Below are positions 36,709-44,146 of a stretch of DNA of 64,000 nt, piece after piece (within the stretch, counting starts at the first letter, position 1; each line of letters starts with the position of its first letter). The position numbers and the translations under genes were made by a program. This DNA is from Rhodospirillaceae bacterium (GTDB lineage: Bacteria; Pseudomonadota; Alphaproteobacteria; GCA-2731375), in assembly GCA_018660265.1 (NCBI GenBank), contig JABJKS010000085.1:81278-145277 (forward strand), read 5' to 3'. The notes under the pieces are model-generated. The model was not told where the DNA came from, made no database searches, and worked only from the letters and a program-made list of their open reading frames with translations.

Positions 36709-37491
36709 ATGGAGCATTACAGTGCGATGGTAGAAATGCCAATGGCGAAAATCCGCAAACAGTTCGCCAATAGCGTCAGTGGCGGGGCCGGCGTGATGCT
36801 TGATGCGCTGTTGCCGCCGCAATGCCTTTGCTGCGGCACGATGGTTGATCGCCAGGGCAACCTGTGTGCCGAATGCTGGTCTGGCATGGTCTTTTTGGAA
36901 GCCCCCTGTTGCCATGTCTGCGGCTTCCCCTTTCCCCATGATGAGGGGGCGGGCGTATTGTGCGCTGAATGCACCCGCCAACAACCCGATTATGACCGGG
37001 CCCGTGCCGTATTCGCCTATGACGATAACAGCCGACAACTGCTATTGCGTCTGAAACATGGCGACCGCCTGGACGGCGTTCCGGCCTTTGGTCAATGGTT
37101 GGCCAGGGCGGGGACGGCGTTTTGGCCGGATACGGATTTGGTACTGCCCATCCCCCTGCATCCCTGGCGGCTGGTGCGCCGGCGCTACAACCAGGCGGCT
37201 TTGTTGGCTAGGGCGGTATCTCGCTTCTGTGATTTGCCCAGCCCGCCGAATTTGCTACAACGGAGCCGGTCAACGATCAGCCAGGGCGGACTTACCCGTA
37301 GGGGACGGGCCCGCAATGTCCGCGGCGCCTTTGCTGTTCGAAAGTCCGGGACCGGTATCCTGGCAGGCGCTCACATTGTTTTGATTGATGATGTGTTCAC
37401 CACGGGGGCCACGGTATCGGCCTGTGCCAGATTGTTAAAGCGCCATGGTGCGGCACGGGTGGATGTACTGACCATGGCGCGGGTTTTATAG
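36709..37491 (+). CDS. comF: ComF family phosphoribosyltransferase-like protein
   Basis: The 260-residue protein has an N-terminal zinc-ribbon with Cys pairs (CLCCG, CAEC, CCHVCG, CAEC) near residues 36-90. The LLLRLKHGDR segment and the PRPP-binding loop VLIDDVFTTGATVSAC near residue 225 follow. ComF proteins help single-stranded DNA handling in natural transformation, but many bacteria carry them without known competence. The first ATG (36709) is used; later in-frame ATGs at 36727 and 36739 are possible. It is probably co-transcribed with the glutaredoxin and amidase genes that follow. Confidence 0.9.
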   Translation: MEHYSAMVEMPMAKIRKQFANSVSGGAGVMLDALLPPQCLCCGTMVDRQGNLCAECWSGMVFLEAPCCHVCGFPFPHDEGAGVLCAECTRQQPDYDRARAVFAYDDNSRQLLLRLKHGDRLDGVPAFGQWLARAGTAFWPDTDLVLPIPLHPWRLVRRRYNQAALLARAVSRFCDLPSPPNLLQRSRSTISQGGLTRRGRARNVRGAFAVRKSGTGILAGAHIVLIDDVFTTGATVSACARLLKRHGAARVDVLTMARVL

Positions 37492-37524
37492 ATTTTAATT
37501 AGTGGGAAGATTGGGGAAATGAGT

Positions 37525-37788
37525 ATGCCGGAGATTACGATCTACACGACGGGCTTTTGCCCATTTTGCTATCACGCGAAAAAACTTTTGGACAGTAAAG
37601 GCGCCAATTATGACGAGATTGACGTCAATAGTGTGCCCGGTGCCCGAAATGAGATGATGCAACGATCCATGGGTGGAAGCACGGTGCCGCAAATCTTTAT
37701 CGGCGAACATCATGTGGGCGGTTGTGACGAACTGTATGCCCTGGAACAACAGCAGAAGCTGGACCCGCTATTGAGTGCAACCGGCTAA
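37525..37788 (+). CDS. grxC: Glutaredoxin 3
   Basis: The 87-residue glutaredoxin reduces protein disulphides and mixed glutathione disulphides. The dithiol active site CPFC (TGFCPFCYHAKKLL) is near the start, and STVPQIFIGEHHVGGCDEL carries the cis-Pro and the glutathione-binding GG. ATG 37525 is preferred because GGGGA is seven bases upstream; ATG 37519 (two more residues) lies too close to it. The gene sits between comF and the Nit-type amidase, a common arrangement in alphaproteobacteria. Confidence 0.95.
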   Translation: MPEITIYTTGFCPFCYHAKKLLDSKGANYDEIDVNSVPGARNEMMQRSMGGSTVPQIFIGEHHVGGCDELYALEQQQKLDPLLSATG

Positions 37789-37821
37789 CACAACCGGTTA
37801 ATGCAAATAAGGATTGGGACG

Positions 37822-38679
37822 ATGAGCGAATTTACCGCCGCCTGCGTACAGATAAATGCCTCCAACGATCTGGATGAAAATATTGCCACTCTGGGCCGGA
37901 TGATCCGGGAAGCGCGGGCGGGAGGGGCTGATTTCATCACCACACCCGAATGCGCCGCGATGATTGAGGTGGGCCGGGAGAATATTCGCGCCAAGGCTTT
38001 CACCGAAGATGCCCACCCGGCCTTGGACGCCTTTCGTGGCTGGGCTGTGGAAACCGGGGCGTGGCTGTTGGCAGGGTCTCTCTCCGTTTTAGTGGAGGGG
38101 GAGGAGCGTTTGGCCAATCGCCAATACCTGATCGACCCCGCCGGAAATATCGCGGCCAGCTATGACAAAATCCATATGTTCGACGTCGACCTGCCCAATG
38201 GCAAAAGTTTGCGTGAATCGAACAACTATCGCCCCGGCAAGGATGCGTTTGTGACCCCCCTTCCCTGGTGTCAGCTTGGCCTAAGCATCTGCTATGATCT
38301 CCGGTTCCCTCATTTGTACCGGGACCTGGCCAAGGCGGGCGCGGATGTCCTGGTAATACCATCGGCCTTTATGCAGGTCACAGGAGAGGCCCATTGGCAT
38401 GTATTAATGCGGGCCCGGGCCATTGAAACCGGTTGCTATGTCATTGCGGCGGCCCAGTGCGGTGAACATGTGGCCGGCCGCCTCAGCTATGGCCATTCCC
38501 TGATTGTCGCCCCGTGGGGTGAAATCCTATCCGATGGCGGCAAGTCGGAAGGCGTCACCATGGCACAGATTGATCAGGCTGCCGTACATAAAGCCAGGGG
38601 ACACATCCCAGCCCTGAAACATGATCGGGACTATCAACTAAATATAGAAAAAAGAAAAATTTCCACTGCAGCAGAGTAA
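37822..38679 (+). CDS. Nit-type carbon-nitrogen hydrolase (omega-amidase-like)
   Basis: The 285-residue nitrilase-superfamily enzyme has the Glu-Lys-Cys catalytic triad in FITTPECA, YDKIHMFDVDLP and LSICYDLRFPHLY. Relatives are Nit1/Nit2 proteins that repair deaminated glutathione or hydrolyse alpha-ketoglutaramate, which fits its place beside a glutaredoxin gene. The start is ATG 37822, preceded by AAGGA; an earlier ATG at 37801 lacks a good site. A 232-base AT-rich gap follows. Confidence 0.93.
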   Translation: MSEFTAACVQINASNDLDENIATLGRMIREARAGGADFITTPECAAMIEVGRENIRAKAFTEDAHPALDAFRGWAVETGAWLLAGSLSVLVEGEERLANRQYLIDPAGNIAASYDKIHMFDVDLPNGKSLRESNNYRPGKDAFVTPLPWCQLGLSICYDLRFPHLYRDLAKAGADVLVIPSAFMQVTGEAHWHVLMRARAIETGCYVIAAAQCGEHVAGRLSYGHSLIVAPWGEILSDGGKSEGVTMAQIDQAAVHKARGHIPALKHDRDYQLNIEKRKISTAAE

Positions 38680-38871
38680 AAATATATATTTTTATCTTCT
38701 TTAAATAGAAATCAAGCAGCAAACGATAACATGTTGGAGCTATATCTACTCCTATTATAAATATTAGAGAAAACTATTCTTTTCTGATTTACAAATTTGC
38801 ACAGGACATAAGTCATTTCGCGCATTATTGTAGACTATTTCATTTAATAACTACGAACAGCTCCCGTGTTG

Positions 38872-38889
38872 TGCCAGTATTACTTGGCA
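38872..38889. promoter_or_regulatory. Imperfect dyad upstream of the LuxR-type gene
   Basis: TGCCA and TGGCA form an 18-base dyad (TGCCAGTATTACTTGGCA) that ends 22 bases before the start codon, within a very AT-rich 232-base gap. Size and position suit an autoregulatory lux-box-like operator. The rest of the gap shows no gene. Confidence 0.35.
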
Positions 38890-38911
38890 AATTTCGGGAA
38901 CCTGGCTGAAC

Positions 38912-39664
38912 ATGACAACGTCGTTGAATCTAGCGAATTATCTTGACGATCTGAACAGTGCTGCAAGCGCTGAGGATTGCATGACCGCGACGCGTCAGTG
39001 TGTTGGTGAGCTTGGGTTTGAAAATGTTGTTTTCATCTATACCAAAAAGCCACGAAATTCGAACGAAAATTTGCCCCCCCATCTACGACATTCCTCTATC
39101 CCCGTTGCCTGGGAAGAGCGGTATCGCGAGATGGAATATCAAAATCAGTGTCCAATTTATCGCGAGACATTGCGCGGCGGCACGTTGCCGTTAGTCTGGC
39201 AGCAGGTTTGGGAACGGACAGAAAAAAACCCGATGCAAAAGCGCATGGTGGACGAGGCAGCCAGCTTTGGCGTGGTGCATGGCGTCGGCATTCCTATTAA
39301 GGATCGGAACGGAGACTATTGCAGCATCGGCATCTCTACCGGACAGCCGGGGCTGGAAATTACACGTATTATCGAGGCCAACCTGGCCCACCTTTTCCTA
39401 TTAGCCCATCACCTGAACGCCACCATGGTTGAGCGTTATGTTGGGCAGGTCGCAGATCACAAGCTCAACCCATTGACGAATAGAGAGCGGGACTGCCTCC
39501 ACTGGGTCTCTATCGGGAAGAGCACATGGGAAATATCCGAGATCCATGGCATCAGTGAAAACACCGTGAAATTTCACCTGCGCAATATCCTGAACAAGTT
39601 GGACGTCAACACCCGGGCCGCGGCGGTGGCAAAAGGCTTTCGAATGGGCCTGTTAAGCTACTAA
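38912..39664 (+). CDS. LuxR-family regulator with autoinducer-binding-type domain (LuxR solo)
   Basis: The 250-residue protein has an N-terminal autoinducer-binding-type domain (residues ~20-170) and a C-terminal LuxR helix-turn-helix (LTNRERDCLHWVSIGKS, ISENTVKFHLRNILNKL). Aligned by eye with TraR, Trp67, Tyr71, Pro81 and Trp96 match the conserved pocket residues. The Asp that normally holds the acyl-homoserine-lactone amide is Cys80 (YQNQCPIY). No luxI-type synthase is in the window. It may answer to a different ligand or to oxidation. Its stop overlaps the convergent BVMO gene by three to four bases. Confidence 0.94.
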   Translation: MTTSLNLANYLDDLNSAASAEDCMTATRQCVGELGFENVVFIYTKKPRNSNENLPPHLRHSSIPVAWEERYREMEYQNQCPIYRETLRGGTLPLVWQQVWERTEKNPMQKRMVDEAASFGVVHGVGIPIKDRNGDYCSIGISTGQPGLEITRIIEANLAHLFLLAHHLNATMVERYVGQVADHKLNPLTNRERDCLHWVSIGKSTWEISEIHGISENTVKFHLRNILNKLDVNTRAAAVAKGFRMGLLSY

Positions 39665-41319
39665 CCGGCAACTTTTTGCAGGGCAAATCCTTCATAACCA
39701 TTGGCTGAAACCTCATCGCACCTGTCACGATATGCCGGTGCGCCCCCGGCATACAGCAAGAAGGTGCGCCGGTCCTTACCGGGTATGTTGCTGTTGATGC
39801 CCATGAACCACGAATCGACCTTGGTAAACAGCAGCTCGGCCGCGGTTTCGTAGACATGTTCGGTCCAGGCGTCCTCCGCCTCCAAAGTCGCGGCGATGCG
39901 CGTGATACCATTGGCTTGAATATAACCAAACAGCTCCGCCACCCATTCCACGTTCTGTTCGATGCAACGGGGAATATTGCAAAAGGTCGCCGCATTATGC
40001 GGGCCCACCAAAGTCAGTAGATTTGGGAACCCTTCGATCTGAAGGCCCAAATAGGTTCGGGGTCCGTTGGCCCACTTATCCTTCAGCTTCCGGCCGCCCT
40101 CACCACGAATATCGATGCGGTCAAAAGCCCCGGTAACCGCATCAAACCCAGTGGCATAAATGATCATATCGAATTCGTATTCACCGTTCGCTGTCCGCAG
40201 ACCTTTGGGGGTGATTTCCTCTATCGCGCCCTCGTTCAGGTCAACAAGCTCCACGTTATCTTGGTTATAGACCTCGTAGTATCTGGTTTCCAACGGCACA
40301 CGGCGGGTGCCGAAACCATGGTCGGTGGGGATCAGTTTCTCGGCTATTGCAGGATCATTGACCCTGGACCGGATTTTTTTCTTGATGAAGTCACTGACGG
40401 CGGTGTTGGCGGCCTCGTCCGTGAACATATCGCGGAAGTTTCCCATCCAGATGCCAAAGCCAGGTTCGCTATACAGCTTCTCTAAAAACGCCTCGCGTTC
40501 TTCAGCCGAAACCTCCAGGGCATTGCGGTGATCCGCCTTATGGATAAAGCCGCCGTGTGAGGCGCGGCACCTGGCGAAAGTTTCAGGATAGCCGGCTCTG
40601 ATCTTGGGCTGCTCCTCTGCCGTAATGGGGGAATTATGTAGCGGTGCGCAATAATTGGGAGAGCGCTGAAAGACAGTGAGATGGCCAACGGTCTTGGCCA
40701 CTTCCTGGATGGTTTGGACACCCGTGGCACCGGTGCCAATAACCGCGACCCGCTTGCCGGAAAAATCAACCGGTTCGTGAGGCCACAGGCCTGTGTGAAA
40801 CGCTTCTCCCTGAAAGCTTTCCACCCCGGGAATATTTGGCATGGTCGGAGCGGACAAAGGCCCGATGGCCGAGATCAGGAACCGCGCACGGGCCCGCTCG
40901 CCACTCTCCAGCTCAAGCTCCCAGCAGGTTTCAGCTTCGTCATAGATCGCGGCCCTAACCCGCGCACCAAACTGAATATCCCGGTTAAGGTCAAACTTGT
41001 CGGCCACATAGTTGAGATAGCGCAGGGTCTCAGGCTGGGCGGAGAAATGCTCGCTCCATTCCCATTCATCCAATAGTTCCTCGGAAAATGAATAGCCATA
41101 GCTATAACTTTCCGAATCGAACCTCGCACCCGGATAACGGTTCCAATACCAGGTACCGCCAACGCCGGTACCTGCCTCAAACACGCGCACGGAAAGGCCG
41201 AGCTTTCTCAAAAGATGCAATTGATACATTCCCGACATACCGGCACCGATGATCATGACATCATACTGCGCCGCTGCCACAGACGCAGCGGTTCCATTTT
41301 CGTTTGCTTCAACTGACAT
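39661..41319 (-). CDS. Flavin-containing Baeyer-Villiger monooxygenase (paralogue 2)
   Basis: The 552-residue enzyme aligns along its full length with the gene at 33409-35034. It shares GGTWYWNRYPGARFDSES, WSEHFSAQPETLRYL, the BVMO fingerprint FQGEAFHTGLWPHEP, the second dinucleotide motif AVIGTGATGVQTI and IIYATGFDAVTGAFD. The N-terminal ten residues differ. It should oxidise a cyclic or aromatic ketone to an ester or lactone. It is convergent with, and slightly overlaps, the LuxR gene. A 267-base gap separates it from the next gene, which diverges from it. Confidence 0.93.
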   Translation of the reverse strand: MSVEANENGTAASVAAAQYDVMIIGAGMSGMYQLHLLRKLGLSVRVFEAGTGVGGTWYWNRYPGARFDSESYSYGYSFSEELLDEWEWSEHFSAQPETLRYLNYVADKFDLNRDIQFGARVRAAIYDEAETCWELELESGERARARFLISAIGPLSAPTMPNIPGVESFQGEAFHTGLWPHEPVDFSGKRVAVIGTGATGVQTIQEVAKTVGHLTVFQRSPNYCAPLHNSPITAEEQPKIRAGYPETFARCRASHGGFIHKADHRNALEVSAEEREAFLEKLYSEPGFGIWMGNFRDMFTDEAANTAVSDFIKKKIRSRVNDPAIAEKLIPTDHGFGTRRVPLETRYYEVYNQDNVELVDLNEGAIEEITPKGLRTANGEYEFDMIIYATGFDAVTGAFDRIDIRGEGGRKLKDKWANGPRTYLGLQIEGFPNLLTLVGPHNAATFCNIPRCIEQNVEWVAELFGYIQANGITRIAATLEAEDAWTEHVYETAAELLFTKVDSWFMGINSNIPGKDRRTFLLYAGGAPAYRDRCDEVSANGYEGFALQKVAG

Positions 41320-41586
41320 TTACTCGACCACTTTCAAATTGATTTGGCATCCTTACGAACGATTATCTTTGTCGCCCGGATACGCTTCATCCGTCAAGCA
41401 CGGTGGCGCAATTGCCGATCAATGGCGTTGATTTCGCCGCGTGGGAAATAATGGCCTTTAGCGCAACTTTATCGTGCCCACCCTAACGGGTAGGTGACCC
41501 CACGTCATGACTTTAGCATAATTGCACCAACAACACCGTGGCGCACGATCCGGGAAAATATGGCTGAACCTAATCTGGAGATACCA

Positions 41587-41781
41587 ATGGCGCTGCATGA
41601 AATTGATACCACAGAGTTTGAGATGGATGATCTGGCAAACTTCAGCGTTGATGCGTCCAAGGAAACCTTGCAACAGATCGTCAGCCAATTTGCTGAGAAA
41701 ATTCGCATCGCCGGTTATCAGGAACCGGCCCATTTCATGGAAATTGCTGCCCTGATCTTGCGAGAGCAAAAGCGGCGATAG
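41587..41781 (+). CDS. Small protein of unknown function (64 residues)
   Basis: The frame from ATG 41587 has a good ribosome-binding site (GGAG about eight bases upstream). It encodes an acidic N-terminus (HEIDTTEFEMDDLANF), a helical stretch (ETLQQIVSQFAEKIRIAG) and a second helix ending in basic residues. It looks like a folded small soluble protein, but I do not recognise a family. An upstream in-frame start at 41494 exists but lacks a site. It converges with the GNAT gene, eight bases apart. Confidence 0.55.
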   Translation: MALHEIDTTEFEMDDLANFSVDASKETLQQIVSQFAEKIRIAGYQEPAHFMEIAALILREQKRR

Positions 41782-41789
41782 ATTGTCGG

Positions 41790-42389
41790 TTATTGTGCAG
41801 CTCGGCCCGTATTTAGATCCAGCAGCCGCTGTTTTAGATAAGCCACATGACGCGCCAGAAATTCTTCTCGCGACAGGTTGTAATAGCATACCGACCATTG
41901 GCGTAGCGTACGGTCATCCTCCCTATTAAAGCCGAACCGTTTGGTGATTTGTACGCTCGGCCCATCGAATTCTTTCGTGGCGGTATAAACGATATCAAAA
42001 TCCCGCTCTAAAAATACGTACTCCAGGTTTCGTCGAATTATTTCCGATGCCAGACCTCCCGACCAATAGGGACGGTCCACCATGGTGGAAAGGTGGACGT
42101 CGTTGTCGAATTCTTCGATGTGGCGGAAGCCGCAATAGCCGACTAATAGTTCGGTCTGCCGGTCGAAGGCACCAAAAATACCAAAACCATGACGATCCCA
42201 ATGTTTAGCGAATTCCTCGATACGCGCCAATGCGCGTTCCGTCCCTTCATCCGCTGTGCGGGCCGGTGGGTCAAAAGTTATGGTTTCGGTGACATTAGAA
42301 TCCCGCATGGCCGTGCCCAAGGCCGGTGCATCGGTGGGCAACAGCGGGCGTAAAATGGCGCGGTCTGTTTCAAGTGCAGGTGATGACAT
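41790..42389 (-). CDS. GNAT-family N-acetyltransferase (RimJ/RimL-like)
   Basis: The 199-residue protein belongs to the acetyltransferase-3 branch of the GNAT fold, which acetylates amino groups of proteins or small molecules. Seen are the start LETDRAILRPLLPTDAPAL, the strand LVGYCGFRHIEEF, a variant acetyl-CoA loop region (YWSGGLASEIIRRNLEYVF) and the NxxS-like region GPSVQITKRFGFNRE. The Q/RxxGxG/A loop is not perfect. Its target is unknown. An AT-rich stretch upstream of the start (42395-42470) probably contains its promoter. Confidence 0.85.
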   Translation of the reverse strand: MSSPALETDRAILRPLLPTDAPALGTAMRDSNVTETITFDPPARTADEGTERALARIEEFAKHWDRHGFGIFGAFDRQTELLVGYCGFRHIEEFDNDVHLSTMVDRPYWSGGLASEIIRRNLEYVFLERDFDIVYTATKEFDGPSVQITKRFGFNREDDRTLRQWSVCYYNLSREEFLARHVAYLKQRLLDLNTGRAAQ

Positions 42390-42794
42390 AATATGTTATG
42401 CTCGCTTTAGATATATATTATATCATTATACGAACTTTAACGTGTATATCAACACATATCAGGAAGTTTCCCGTGAAAAACTTGGAAAAGCCATAGTCTT
42501 GGCGGGCCTAGCGGTGCGAGCGAAACAGAAGAGTCCTTCTGTTTGCTGTCTCGCGCACCACGATTCTTAAGAGTCTAGTGGTCTTTCGATCCTAGCGGAT
42601 GGGAACCATCAAATAGAATCGGACCACTAGGCCCGCACTCGATTGACGAGGTCTGATGCTGGGCGACCGCATAAGCGGCAACAAGCTTTTGTTACTTGAG
42701 ATTTTAATGGCGCAATTGTTCCAGATCAGGGCTAATCTGGGTGGATTGTTTAGGTAGTTTTGTATGATTGCTATTGGAAATCGGGCGTACCTTA
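42390..42794. other. 405-base non-coding gap with AT-rich promoter-like part and nested inverted repeats
   Basis: The first ~80 bases are AT-rich and suit the promoter of the GNAT gene. The middle (42502-42636) is full of inverted repeats, described separately. The last ~150 bases show no gene or clear signal other than the region before the PAS protein start. No tRNA was seen. Confidence 0.7.
42502..42636. repeat. Nested palindromic element (structured RNA or mobile-element remnant)
   Basis: Three stems can be read. Outer: GCGGGCCTAG (42502-42511) with CTAGGCCCGC (42627-42636). Inner hairpin 42513-42559: AAACAGAAG/CTTCTGTTT on top of GGTG..CGAG pairings. Third: CTAGTGGTC (42575-42583) with GACCACTAG (42622-42630), whose arms continue as imperfect inverted repeats to the centre. 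The outer and third stems share four bases and so compete. The 56-bp third palindrome, with TA at both ends, looks like two joined terminal repeats of an IS630-type element. Confidence 0.6.
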
Positions 42795-43370
42795 ATGAAA
42801 AGCCTTTCAAGCCGCTATTATTCGGGATACCGGACTGTTCCAGACCCCCTTGATCAGTATTTGCCCACTTTGGCGCAACCGGAATTTGAGGGCATCATCC
42901 AGGCAAGTATTGATCCCGGTAAAGTCATGCGCGACGACTTCATTTTGCCAGCGCATCAATGCATGTATCAATTTTGGCTGGACAACCTCGGCACGGCTGA
43001 TTTGCCGCCCTCTGCAGCGATCGATCCCCTGTCCTTCGTAGATGCTGTTGGCTCTATCCACCTCGTCCAACCCAATGCGGATTTCTCTGACTTTAAATAC
43101 CGGGTCTATGCGACTTCTGTGGCAGAGATCGGCAATCTGGATATGACAGGCAAATGGTTTAGCGAAAGCAAGGTTGGGAATTGGAGTTATTATCGCCGTC
43201 AACTCGCCGCAGCGGCCCGCATGCGGGCCCCGATCTATGCGGAAAACAACGCCTCTTATGACATATCCGTATTGATTAAATGGTGCCGCCTTCTCCTCCC
43301 CATGCAAGACGAAGATGGCAGGGTAAATCGAATTTTAGTCGCCATCGTCGGGGTGAACCGGGACGGTTAG
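42795..43370 (+). CDS. PAS-domain protein (PAS_5-like)
   Basis: The 191-residue protein resembles the single-domain PAS_5 proteins frequent in Rhodospirillales. Seen are a central LDNLGTADLPPSAAIDPLSFVDAVGSI-like region, DFKYRVYATSVAEIGNLDMTG (key parts only) and a C-terminal WCRLLLPMQDEDGRV strand. Such proteins are thought to sense or relay, but no output domain is present here. ATG 42795 gives a natural start, though its ribosome-binding site is weak; an upstream TTG at 42768 is also open. It converges with the lipoprotein gene. Confidence 0.72.
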   Translation: MKSLSSRYYSGYRTVPDPLDQYLPTLAQPEFEGIIQASIDPGKVMRDDFILPAHQCMYQFWLDNLGTADLPPSAAIDPLSFVDAVGSIHLVQPNADFSDFKYRVYATSVAEIGNLDMTGKWFSESKVGNWSYYRRQLAAAARMRAPIYAENNASYDISVLIKWCRLLLPMQDEDGRVNRILVAIVGVNRDG

Positions 43371-43421
43371 GATAGAACGGCAATAGAGCATTTCCGATAT
43401 TCATCGGGTCGCATGACGACC

Positions 43422-44120
43422 TCAAGCCGCGGGCGGTTTCAATATGGCGAAATCGACGGCGGGAAACGTCCGGGCGATGACCTGGCGGGATTTCCAGATG
43501 AAGCCATCGGCGGGATCCACCCAGTACAAATTCTCAAATTCCCAATTTAGCGTGCGGGCACTGTTTCGTTCGCGGATCAAAATAGTATCAAAATCCAGCT
43601 CGACGATATTGACCTTTTGCGGGCCGAGGCTTTCAAAGACGGAATCCACGACCAGGCCATAATGAGGCCCGACGTCGAGGTCGATGTAGCGGGTATGGCG
43701 CACAGGCGCGACCAATTTGTGCAACAGGCGGTCCACGGGGTCGATCTCATCAGACCGGGTATTCTTCAGGTTTTCCGGAAAACCAAAGGTTTTCACCACC
43801 CGCCCGCCCTGCAACGCCAGCACCGAACGATCGATGCCGGAGATCCAATGCTGTTCCTGCCCTTGGGTCCGGGCCAACAGCAACAAAGCCTGCGGACCTT
43901 TACCAATGCGGGCCAGCATGGAGGCGTAGGGCAGGCCGGCAACGGTTTTACGCTGTAGGGGTATGTCGGGAGAACCGAGGATTTGAGCCTTCGCCACTTC
44001 GTAGGCATTGCCGACGATGGGTGATGTGACACAACCCGATAGCCCCGCCATCACAGTCGAGGCACCGCCCAAAATAACGGCCCGGCGGCTCAGCCCCGTT
44101 GTGGTGAATTTTTCAGGCAT
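43422..44120 (-). CDS. YjbF/GfcB-like outer-membrane lipoprotein
   Basis: The 232-residue protein has a lipoprotein signal: a twin Arg (LSRRAVILGG), a hydrophobic stretch and the lipobox LSGC with Cys30. The mature part (VAKAQILGSPDIPLQ, YASMLARIGKGPQALLLLAR, GFPENLKNTR, WEFENLYWVDPADGFIWKS split over motifs) matches the YjbF/GfcB family linked to exopolysaccharide or group 4 capsule export. The partner genes (gfcC/gfcD/yjbH types) are not next to it. The twin Arg might allow Tat export. It is downstream of the paired PAS gene in convergent order. Confidence 0.8.
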   Translation of the reverse strand: MPEKFTTTGLSRRAVILGGASTVMAGLSGCVTSPIVGNAYEVAKAQILGSPDIPLQRKTVAGLPYASMLARIGKGPQALLLLARTQGQEQHWISGIDRSVLALQGGRVVKTFGFPENLKNTRSDEIDPVDRLLHKLVAPVRHTRYIDLDVGPHYGLVVDSVFESLGPQKVNIVELDFDTILIRERNSARTLNWEFENLYWVDPADGFIWKSRQVIARTFPAVDFAILKPPAA

Positions 44121-44146
44121 GGTTGATCATATCCAGATCCACCTTG

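Noticed and set aside
42256..42570. Open frame on the plus strand through the palindrome-rich gap
   Set aside because: It begins inside the opposite-strand GNAT gene and its product shows no protein-like conservation or motifs.
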